This document shows positions 32,261 through 42,360 of a DNA stretch of 64,000 bases, in pieces. The stretch lies in contig NC_086362.1 in the NCBI RefSeq assembly GCF_036324505.1, positions 13,784,453 through 13,848,452 on the forward strand, given 5' to 3'. The position numbers and the translations under genes are program-made. The notes below the pieces were generated by a model. The model was not told the origin of the DNA, searched no databases, and saw only the letters and a program-made list of their open reading frames with translations. Numbering within the stretch: position 1 is the stretch's first letter; each line of letters opens with the position of its first letter. The stretch is from Eleginops maclovinus (Eukaryota; Chordata; Actinopteri; Perciformes; Eleginopidae).

Positions 32261-32789
32261 AATCTGTTGTAAAACCTCCCTGTTTCAGATATTTGAATCA
32301 CTTCCTACATTTCCAATTTCATCAGATTGAAATAATGTGGTGCATTGCTTGCAGGCTATCTGATACAAAATTAAACATCCCTTTAGAGTTAATGGCTCCC
32401 CATAAACTGCCATTAGAGTGCAAACATTGGTAAAATGAATGCTTTATTTTCTGTCAAAGCTATTCCATCTGGATTGGTTTGGCTGTTGACCCTCCCCAGC
32501 CCCCTCCCCAGCACTACATCATTTAATTGGACAGAAATGAACAAATAATCCGGAGGAGAAGGCTGGCCAGGTGCAGCATCACACTGTGTGTGACTGTGTG
32601 ACTCACACCTGGCTCTGTCTGACTTCTGTCTCTACACACCTGTCTGTGGGCAGCGCTGAGAGGAGCACGCATTACACGCCGGCTGTGAACCTATATTCTG
32701 AAAGTCCAAGCAATTTACAAAAATACGATATAATACACTTTATTTGTCCGAGACTCCATCCTCCAGTTCCACAAAAGTTAAAAAATCAA

Positions 32790-32870
32790 ATACTACAAAT
32801 ACTACATACAGCAGTACACTAAATACTACATACAGCAGTACACTAAATACTACAGTACACTAAATACTCT
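32790..32870 (+). repeat. 24-bp tandem repeat
   Basis: Unit tactacatacagcagtacac plus taaa occurs twice in full with a shortened third copy (tactacagtacactaaa). Confidence 0.75.
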
Positions 32871-33678
32871 ACTTGTACACAGTACAGTACAAACATTCTT
32901 GGCCCTTGTAGCCAATGAGTGCATGTCCTTCTTAGGTCTCATAGGTCACTGACCACTTTTGGTATTTTGACTCACAGTGGCAGCATCTGGACATTTTACA
33001 CCTACATTTCCAATGTGTCTGTTTTTGTTTTCTTTAATTTGAATCCTGAAAAACTAAATAAGTTGTTTCAGAGGGAGGTTTAATGGCTTCCCATGAACCA
33101 CCATTACATCTGGGTTGATTTGGATGCTGCCCCCACCCCCCCATCCAGAGCATTACATTATGTAGCTGGCACTCCCCTGTCTGTTTCTACATCTAATCTC
33201 AGTCACAGCTGGGAGCTCCACTCATGCAGTTTAGGCAGGAATGCTTGTGGCTGGGATGTTAATCCCCCCCCTTTCAAATGTCTATCTATGGATCTATGTA
33301 CTGATCTGCTGGAGATTTAAAATGTTTGTACAAGCTATGTGTGATTTCACTGTGATACTACATTTATATCAGTCTACTACGGTATCATTTCGGGTTTCAT
33401 ATATTTCTACAGTTGTTCCCTTCTGTGTTATACATACATATTTTATTGTAAATGTTGAGGTTAAACCAAAAAAACTAAAAATGATTGCTTCTACAAGAAA
33501 AAAAAACAATGATATTTCAGTGATGGTATACGTACTTTCGAAAGATGGTGTTCTCGTGCGTCGGTGTGGCAGAGCAGGTCTAAATGTCCTGGATAGAGAT
33601 TCTCTTACAGAATACTAAAAAAACAAGACTGCTTCATGTCACCCCCCACCTCAAATCTTCACTTAAGCCACACAGACA

Positions 33679-33679
<1 letters not shown>

Positions 33680-33775
<96 letters not shown>
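33680..33775. repeat. (CA)n microsatellite
   Basis: Uninterrupted CA dinucleotides, about 96 bp, in intron 1. Confidence 0.97.
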
Positions 33776-33777
<2 letters not shown>

Positions 33778-34098
33778 AGGGAACATGCACCAGTGTTTGA
33801 TGCTGTACTGGGATTGGTGAAATCCTGGATTAGAGCATTTATAATCTGGTTGCTGGTTGCACTATGGGACACTGCAGCTCAGGAGAAATATCAATCATAT
33901 TTCCATGGCAACCAAAAACAGGAGATTGTGCTATGGAGAGTAGCAGTAGGGTCTACAGCGCGCGTACAGCGGCACAGCGGTTAACAGGACTATTCTAAAG
34001 CAGTGTCGTGCCTTTTTACAGCACACTGACTAACATCAGCCTGACAGTCTGATCCCTCTGAGGATCCCTGAGGCAGAAACACAGGACCAGCAGCCCTA

Positions 34099-34286
34099 GA
34101 AGAAGAAGAAGAAGAAGAAGAGAAGAAGAAGAAGAAGAAGAAGAAGAAGAAGAAGAAGAAGAAGAAGAAGAAGAAGAAGAAGAAGAAGAGAGGAGAGAGG
34201 AGGAGGAGGAGGAGGAGGAGGAGGAGGAGGAGAAGGAGAAGAAGAAGAAGAAGAAGAAGAAGAAGAAGAAGAAGAAGAAGAAGAAG
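34099..34286 (+). repeat. (GAA)n/(GGA)n purine tract
   Basis: 188 bp that are almost purely A and G on the plus strand: GAA units, a GGA block near 34186-34232, then GAA units again. Confidence 0.97.
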
Positions 34287-35639
34287 CAGCAGAGGAAGAA
34301 GATATACTTTATTGATCCCTTGCAGTCTTGTTTAGGAGATGATGGTGGCTTAGTTATGCAAGGGTAAAGATCAGCCAAAGGAGCTTACGAGAGCTATCTG
34401 CCTCTCCGTCTTTCCCAGAAGGCAAGATTTAAACAGTTTAGGTTTTTTCGGCCTACACTCTACACTTTTTTGGCCCTTGAGATTTGGAATAAGGTAAAAT
34501 AGGATAGACCTTTTTGAATCCCTGTAGGGACATTCAGGAATCAAACCGCCTCTGGGTAGAGAGCAGGGCCATTACCTGCCTGCATCTAGACTGGAGGAAC
34601 AGCAGATAGTTTGGAGAATGTCTCGTCCCAATACATTGAATGTAGATGATATCAGTTGGTGGAGAGCCCCTGGATATTTGGAGGAAAATATTTTGTATGC
34701 TCATGAGAAAGTGTTGCAATCATAAAAAGTGTTTTACATTTTCAAAAAATGTACATATGGATTTTAGCTAACAAGCGTTTATTATCGATGATATATGGTA
34801 GATGCTGTCCTGACTCCTCATTAATAATGTCATTAAATATAAAAGGTTAACAACATGTCAATACATGTGTCTCAAGCAGAGGGTCTGCAAATAGCCTCCT
34901 GCTGCTGCATCATGTCTGATCAGAGTACAGACGAGCTGTCAGTGGAGAAACCCAGCATGAGGTTGAGGCTGAATGAACCCATAAAGCCCAGGTGAGCTTG
35001 GCGATCATTCTCTGCGGCTTCATAACTTATCTCTCTGAAGCCTACAATAAACAATGTTAAACTCCATGAAGAGAGAGTTGGTGCCAATAAGTGTGTGTGT
35101 TAGTTTTCCATCTATGCTCCTGTTGGCTCCTGTCCTCCTCTCTGACGCTCCTCCTTCATCAGAGTCCTTCTCCTCCTCCTCTCCTACAGCTCTGTGGGTG
35201 TATGCTATTTCAGGCAGGTCCATCCTCCCTCCACACACTCTTTCCTCTCTGTGTGGGTTTTTCAGATGCTCTGCTCAGGTTGCAAGGCTTGTAAAATGTA
35301 ATAGTCGCTCCAGTGAAAGAGAGCTGGTTGATACTCACTAAGATGGACCTGCTCCCTGGATCCAGTCCAGACACTAACAACACAAGCTTCTACTTTATAT
35401 GTGTCTTTTTTTCTAATGCATCATTGTTCTTCCCTCAACAACAACAGGAGGCATTCATAGGCAATACACCTGATAATCTTATTAAATACAATTCAAAGGA
35501 AAGGATTCATTCCTACAGTACAGTAGATGATATAATACAATTTGAATTATGTACCCAAAGAAGCTGGGGACATTATAACAAGATACAACATTGAGGAAGA
35601 TAAATTAAAACAAGATAGAAAAAACATTTATATTTGTGC

Positions 35640-35960
35640 CAGGGTTTGAGAGCGCCCAAAAGCAGACGACCTTTTTTTTGAACTCAGAATCCTTTATCGG
35701 CAGAGCTGGGCCGGACAAAACATGAACTCTCTCAGGACAAGAACGTCCAACATCATCAAGCCTCTGACGCTGACTGAGGGAAAAAGCAGAACTTAAATGC
35801 ACACGAGACTAATCACAAAAACAAGACACAGGTGGGGAGGGAGGAGAATGAGGGGCAGCAGGTCATCAAACAGGAGGGAACACAGATAGGAAGTGACAGC
35901 TGACAACACTTTTCAAAATGAAACGGGAAAACAAAGACGGATCTTGCCATGGCAAAAACA
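35640..35960. repeat. diverged dispersed repeat related to 11300-12260
   Basis: It shares the order of motifs with the composite near 11.3-12.3 kb: gcgcccaaaagcagacgac, then a tttatcgg segment, then aaacaagacacaggtgggga and ggagggaacacagatagg. It is likely a non-coding mobile-element remnant of unknown class. Confidence 0.35.
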
Positions 35961-36767
35961 AAAAAGGCAAAACTAATACGGATCACAACAATTTCTTAGC
36001 GTAAACCATAATGAAATAAGGAAAGAGCACCAGCTGCAGGAGTTGAGGCCAGGGCTAGAACCTGGATGATGTTGGAGGAGAACAGTTTCCCTCACCAGGT
36101 CACTTGCTTATCATTTCAATAATGTGCAGTATTTATAACCGCTGGTCAGTACTGTGAGGGGCTGGTGGTCAGTGTTTGGAGCAGCTGGTGGTTTCTCAGC
36201 GGGGGTTCTCAGCAGACTTTGAGTTGCTGTAGGACTACAACATCTGACCCATCGTCCAGCATCAGCCAGATGTTGTGTCACCGCTCTAGTAAGGGTTTGA
36301 CTTTCAATGTTCAATGTCTTTGTTTTCCTCACTAGAGCGAATTAACAAATGTGTTGTTTAGTCACACAGTAGGGAAGTATTTTGCTGTTTTATGAATACC
36401 AGGATTTTTTATTTAAAGCTCAACAGAACAAATCCTCTCTTGAGATCCCTTTATACTTGAATGTACTGTAAAAGGTTACGTTATGGCCGTAAATGAAAAA
36501 TGTCTACATAGTCAAAGCCATCACTGTCCCACAGAGCACAAGCTGAATTGAGAATGCTGTACTTGCTGTAAAAGATAAGTTGAGTTTTGAATACAAAAGG
36601 CCAATACGCCAATGCAGATATGTGGATATCGATCCAGATTACATTTAAGAAGATTTGGAAATGAGATCTTTAGAAGCATTTTACCAGCGGCTGGAGCAAA
36701 GGTGGAACCTCTGTTCGAGTTCTCAATTCAACCTGTTAGTGCTGGGAACAGAGGCATCCAACATGCC

Positions 36768-36790
36768 CCCCCCGTCCCGTCCCGTCCCGT
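36768..36790. repeat. short (CCCGT)n tract
   Basis: A C8 run followed by four CCCGT-like units. Confidence 0.8.
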
Positions 36791-37775
36791 CACCTTTTTG
36801 GGTGAAAACTGTCAGATATTTGAGTCTCAATAACATTTGAAACAAAGATTGCATTTTCTACAGGCTTGTTGTTTTGCAGCAGAAGAATAATCCATGGATA
36901 AACCTTTTCCAAATCTGTGTTTCCATAGCAACATGGTCTCCGACTTCTATAATTCATGTTGTCTTTCTGCATAGCATGTGAAACGGTTGCCTTTTAGCTT
37001 GACCCCTGTGTGTGTGCTGATGTTTTAATACTGATTAATGCATATATAAACATGTGGCAGAGATGTGCCTGATACAGTATGTTGAATATTAAATCCCAGA
37101 TTAATGTTTGCCTGGATAACAGAGTGCGACCCCTGCTGCATTACAAGTCCACGGGGCATTGGCTCAACTTCCTGTTTGTCCACTATCTGATTCATGGCTC
37201 ATCTTCAAGCTTGTGTTAGCTCTAGCTAGTAGCATCATTTCACGATTTAAAGGATGGCCAATAGTCTGGTCTTTAGCTTCACACGTGCAGACTTAAAAAA
37301 CATAAATGAAAAGTGATTTGTAACTGAGAATACAACATAAACTAAAGCCTGCGATATGTTAAACTCTTTTACTACCCCAGGACTTTTCAAACTAAAATGC
37401 CCTCTTCCATTTCCCCCTTCCAATAAACCCTTTCAAACAAGTGATGTACACACTTCACCACAGTTCCCCCCCCCCCACAGCGGGACAGGCAATACAAGTG
37501 GCTTTACCCATCGCCCCCCGTCCCTCCTGCAGCCAGTGAGCCATATGGACGATCACAGATTAAAGGGTTTGTTGTCTCCACCGCCCCGCCCGGTGGATTA
37601 CCACGCAACGGGGGTAGGGCTGCGAGGGAAGGGAGTGGTGGGGGATACATTCTGTGTGCAGTTATACACAGAGAACACTGAAGCGTATTATGTCAACAGA
37701 TTCCCCATCACTGTATTAGGTTAGTGAAAGCACGAGTATTGATTGAACCTGATATTTTTCATTCAAACCTAATAT

Positions 37776-37778
<3 letters not shown>

Positions 37779-37871
<93 letters not shown>
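37779..37871. repeat. (AC)n microsatellite
   Basis: Uninterrupted AC dinucleotides, about 93 bp, in intron 1. Confidence 0.97.
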
Positions 37872-37872
<1 letters not shown>

Positions 37873-40018
37873 CCTTATGCGTTCGCTACTAATTGGATGA
37901 ATGTTCAGGCAGAGGATGGCTGTTTAGGAAGGAGATGGAAGGAGACGTTAAGTAAATGACACACAGGAAAAGGTTAATGAAACTAAAAAGGTCTGTTAGG
38001 GGACAAAGCGTTGGAAGGCCATTCTTGATTTGTCACGTTTTCTCAAGCTAAACCTAACTGAAGTGTGTCAATGAGAGTTAGTGCCAAATCGTGAATGCTG
38101 TGTCTGAGGTGGTTGCATTTAGCATGAATGGTAACACTCAACACATTTGCCATCTAAACAAATCATCAGGAAATGAAATGGTCCAACATTTTATTTGTAG
38201 AAGAAGAAGAAGTTACATATTCTTCCTTTACAAATGATCATGTGCCACCTGGAGTGATAAGCTGGCAATAAACATGCTAACAGTATTGCTAGTTTGGTCA
38301 CATGACCCTTTTCTTGCTGGGTGTTGCATTCTCTCTAGAGTCTCCTAATTCACCTTTTTCTCAGTCAGGGAATCATTTGGAAAATGAATCAATCTATTTG
38401 CCACAGCAGCAACATTTGACCAAATATCTTGCTTTAAAACAAAAGGTATTGTGGTTTGATTTATATAGCATCTAACAAAGCAACTTGTTGAAACATTTTC
38501 TGAACACCAGAGGAGCAACTTTAACACGTTCTTTTTTGAAATGCTATTTACTGCACCCAAAGGAGCTGGGTTTGAGTGTGTTTGAAACATGACCTCGTGC
38601 CTTAACCTTGCTACAGCGCACAGCCTGATATTTCCACAGTCCTCCTTCTCCCCTTACAGCTGCAGACAGAACCAGCACGACACCTGACACCCGTTCAGCT
38701 GAAGGTCCTATCAGAGACCAAACTGTTTCCTGAGGACAGACAATCAGTTTGCTCCTTCAGTAGATTCCATTTGTTTGACCATTATCCTATTTTCTTGCGC
38801 TCTATCTCATTTTGTCAGACACATCACATCACAGTGTAGCACTTTTGTGTCATCAGGCTGCATAATGGAAGTCATTTGGAATCATCCATTAGTGTCTTTA
38901 ATGTAGTAAATTACATTATAAGCTCATGTAACCCCACTGCATCTCCAGTAAGAAGGATAATCATAGTTAGATTACATAATATAGATGTTTTCCAGCGCAG
39001 CGGTGCCAAGCCATCCTTCTCTTAGGTAGACTACCTTTTTGTATGATTCTAAAAGTTGGTTTCGAAGATCAAATTTACATGATTTTGACATTGCAGTTCT
39101 GCTTATTTAAGATAATCAAAACATGCAAACCGTTTATACCCAAACACTAAATCATGTTTTGTTTAAAAGAGACACTGTATTTGTGGGCTTTGAATATTAT
39201 GTTGTTCAACAGGAGTCCATCACTATACTTTAACTATATATCCATTTAGCATTTGAACTCATTTATAATGGAGGTTTTTTATTTCATTAAATGTGTTGAG
39301 ATGGTAATAAGTTCTCCTCGGAGCAATAAATAAAGCTTTTGCTTTTGTCAGATATTATGCATGTCACGGTCATGTGCGTGTTTATATTAATTCATTCACA
39401 GAGGCGGCCCTCTCTTGTGGTTTCTCTGACTCTCAACAATGAGGGCTCTTTCTCTAGACTAAGATATTCAGTGAAGGAGAGCTGTTTATGGGATATGTTC
39501 CATAGTGACAGTATTATATGAGTCATGTCCTAGAAGAGTGCACAGAGAATGGGGACATTCACCTCGCTGATGTCATCAGACAAGGACACATACATGCACA
39601 CGGCGTGAACACACACACACATCTGACCGTGAAGGGGACAGACATTGACCTGCAGTGACAGCGGGAACCTGAACTCTGAAGCTTTTATTAAACAGAATGC
39701 CATTCATTCTCAGATCCAATCAATGGGCATGAAAAGGTCTCTGTGAGAGTGATCTGCATGCAGACCGAGGGGATCAATAGCTCTGTGCCCAGGGCCGCAG
39801 ACTGACACAGATCCTGCTGCTGCCATTAAACAGGCCATGACATGAGGATTAGTGACCATGATGCTGAGCAAAAGTCACACCGGTGTCTAGACCGGTCCGT
39901 GAGCCTGGTATGCTCCTGGTGCGGATCACAAGTCGTCGACTCATATGATAACCACCTAACAAAGTTATATTTCGAGATCTATCCGCTTTCCAGACAATCT
40001 CTCTTTAATCCAGATAGT

Positions 40019-40600
40019 AAATAGTGAATTTTTGAATTTTGAGGTATTTGTATTTAACTTATACTTATTTATACTTCATACTGTACTCCACAGCCCTAAA
40101 ATGCAGAGGTACATTCAATACTTATCCTCCATACTATATGAATGATTTGCATTAATCATATGAAATAAAATCAGGACATTCATACATCAATCATTGCAGA
40201 ATATATTATATACTTTATTCTGAATAATGAGCATTTCACTTTTGGTACTTGGTACTTTAAGTATAAAGTACCTCACATGTCTGGAGGTAGGGGTTCTACT
40301 CAACCCCGAGTTAATCTTGATGACCAATGTGTGAGTGTGAGAGTGTGTGTGATGTGTAGCCCCTGCCTCTGTATGAGTGAGCTGTGAACAGGTGAATGAT
40401 GACTGGTAAATGCAAAGCGCTTTGAGGGGTCTTAAAGACTGGACAAAGCGTTATTTGAACACACTCCATTTACTATTTATTGTGATGCCAGTGCTTTTGT
40501 ACTTTGACTTCAGTAACCTTTCTGTCTAATACTTGTAACGGTATTTTCACACTGTTGTATTTGTACTTTAAGTACAGCATCTGCGTGCTTCTAACTCCTT
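40019..40600 (-). repeat. AAGTACTCAG-type dispersed repeat, interrupted
   Basis: Minus-orientation copy: ttgaggtatttgtatttaac, tactgtactccacagccct, then, after the SINE-like insertion at 40305-40475, tgcttttgtactttgacttc and tgtactttaagtacagcat. Confidence 0.55.
40305..40475 (+). mobile_element. SINE-like 3' fragment
   Basis: It contains tgcaaagcgctttgaggggt, then cttaaagactggacaaagcg and cactccatttac, the usual 3' end of a fish SINE ('agcgctttgag...aagcgctatataag...tccattta'). It splits a copy of the AAGTACTCAG-type repeat, so it inserted later. Confidence 0.55.
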
Positions 40601-41297
40601 TGATAGTTGCATGTTTGTTTGTAGTTTTCTTGTTACAACACAAATCCACATTCACTCCATTTTTCCTATAGTTCCTCTAGCAGCTGTTGGGCAGCAAGCA
40701 TCGGGTTCAAAGCATTTCGAAGGTTTCAGTGTAGGGGAAGACATTTAGGGAAAGGTCGCTGGGAGTCATCTTACTCTGGTAGTAACTGGGATAACTCACG
40801 CATGGCAATAACCAGCAGCAGCACTGACAGTGTTATTATTTACCAGTGTGTGTACTTGTACTGTTCTGATGTTCTCTCTCCTATACTATTTTAAGGAGTC
40901 ATGAGTAGACAGACTCATGTTCACTTTGCAAGTCACTCGGAGATATTTCAGGGCCAAAACAATGAGGTGAGACATGCCGTACAGGAAGTTCAGTCATCTC
41001 CGCTCTAATGAGACCCTTTTAAATCCACAGATTGACACTTTGGCCCCATACACACTTGTTCGACTTGTAGTAAACCTTTTACATTTACATTCAGCAGCTC
41101 TGTCGCCAGAACCACGGGTAGTTTCAGTGTTTCTTCTGGAACATAACGTTTGACTGCATATGATCACCAATGATTGGCCCAGATAAGCCTCATATTAGTC
41201 CAAAGTGTGTCTGTGAAGCCCCCTGTTTTGGCATGCTGCCCCATGTGGACCAGCCACTCTCTGCTCTCTCTCTACATGCATATCTAGGCTGGTGGGT

Positions 41298-41307
41298 GTA
41301 AAAATAG
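41298..41307 (+). promoter_or_regulatory. MEF2-like A/T-rich site upstream of alternative exon
   Basis: The sequence gtaaaaatag has the TA-AAAA-TA-G core of a MEF2 site, with G in place of the usual pyrimidine at the first position. It lies about 250 bp upstream of the alternative ATG at 41551. MEF2 sites drive muscle, heart and neuronal promoters; a role here is inference. Confidence 0.35.
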
Positions 41308-41314
41308 CCGGGTT

Positions 41315-41349
41315 GGGGGGGGGGGGGGGGGGGGGGGGGGGGCGGGGGG
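41315..41349. repeat. poly-G tract near alternative promoter
   Basis: 28 consecutive G, one C, then six G, beginning 8 bp after the MEF2-like site. Quadruplex-forming potential is high. Confidence 0.95.
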
Positions 41350-41450
41350 TGTTAGTCAATGGTCAAAGAGTTGGAATTAGCAGTGAGTAAGAGCTCTGCT
41401 GGCAGTTACGGTGCAACAGGGACAGGAGCGTCCCCCCTGGATGTTAGTCT

Positions 41451-41460
41451 GTATTTAAGG
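41451..41460 (+). promoter_or_regulatory. TATA-like element before alternative first exon
   Basis: The sequence gtatttaagg lies about 95 bp before the ATG at 41551. A start site 25-30 bp downstream would give a 5' UTR of roughly 65 bp. It resembles a weak TATA box, so this is only suggestive. Confidence 0.3.
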
Positions 41461-41550
41461 GGGGAGGGGGAGCAGGGCTGGATTATCAGAGTGATTAAAG
41501 GCACTCACTTAGATTCCTTTAGGTTCTGATGGGATAGCAAACCTTGCAGC

Positions 41551-41691
41551 ATGGGCAACACGGCTATGTGTAAGGTGTGCGGCTCGGACAAGGGTCTGAG
41601 GACGTCCGGCAGCCAGTCCCACCTGGACCAGAACGCTTTCCCAGACTACTACTGTGTGGATCATTTCCCCGAGCAGACTGCTCTGGTGCTG
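41551..41691 (+). CDS. ank2: candidate alternative first coding exon (Cys-rich N-terminus)
   Basis: This open segment of 47 codons starts MGNTAMCKVCGSDKG and ends EQTALVL at a strong donor (CTG|gtaaga), phase 0. It can therefore be spliced in frame to the exon at 51534. The ATG has A at -3 and G at +4. Third positions are almost all G or C, unlike the AT-rich intron around it, which argues for real coding sequence. Four residues are spaced like a small metal site: Cys7-x2-Cys10 and Cys35-x2-His38. Gly2 and Cys7 recall lipid-modified N-termini, but Met at position 6 breaks the usual N-myristoylation pattern. A ttgcag just before the ATG could also be an acceptor, so an internal exon is possible. 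I do not recognise this peptide; assignment to the ankyrin gene rests on position, strand and phase. Confidence 0.6.
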
Positions 41692-41859
41692 GTAAGAGCT
41701 TCCCCTGGAGGTGGCAGGTGCAGCAAACTACATGTGTTCTGTCAACAGGTTTCACATCACTGTCTCAGGTTAGTTGAAGGTAATACTATTAAGTAAACCT
41801 ATTTAAACTTAATATTAGTGCTATACTTTATTTAATTAAAGTCAACGTTTCAGTTTCAG

Positions 41860-42360
41860 TGAGCAGTGCTGGAATGTAGTGTTTGCTACTGCACTGTACT
41901 AAACTAAAACATGTAGGTACTTGTACTTTATTTGAGCATTTCACATTATTCTACTTGTATGTATGTATACTCCCCTACATTTATTTTACAGATTAAGTTA
42001 CTCACTACTTTGCAGATTAAGTAATTACAAAATATAAATCACCGATTACATTTTCATATATTATTGTAGGTTAAGGTAGTATAAAAAGAAATCCAAATAA
42101 TAAATCCCACATTTACCAAGTGCAACACTGAAGTGATGAACACGTTAACTCATCAATAATTATAATACAAATATTTAAAATATATGTTGCTTATGGTGGC
42201 CCATTCTGAAAAGTATGTAGATAGACTTTTGGTACTTAAAATACATTGTGATGTTAAAACGCTTGTCATTTTATTTAAGTACCATTTTGAGTGCAAGACT
42301 TGTAACTGAGTACTTTAACACTGTAGTTCTGAGTGCTTCTTCCACCTCTGCATATGAGCG
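41860..42360 (-). repeat. AAGTACTCAG-type dispersed repeat
   Basis: Minus-orientation copy just after the alternative first exon: gtaggtacttgtactttatt, tatactcccctacatttatt, cttgtaactgagtactttaa and agtgcttcttccacctctgc. Confidence 0.65.

Larger units (their letters stand above)
32261..41297. other. intron 1, repeats only
   Basis: Holds the short tandem, CA, GAA and SINE-like repeats listed separately. A 122-codon open frame at 37356-37724 is proline-rich and unrecognised. Its 3' end resembles the DNA just after the alternative first exon (41740-41830), so it is probably part of an old dispersed repeat. Confidence 0.45.

Noticed and set aside
34913..34992. Exon-like segment MSDQSTDELSVEKPSMRLRL with a donor (CAG|gtgagc)
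   Set aside because: The donor is in phase 2. Joining it to the exon at 51534 runs into a stop, so it cannot be a direct first exon of the ankyrin gene. No other downstream exon was found to fit.
37356..37724. 122-codon proline-rich open frame
   Set aside because: No family resemblance or splice context; its 3' end is shared with DNA at 41740-41830, suggesting an old dispersed repeat.
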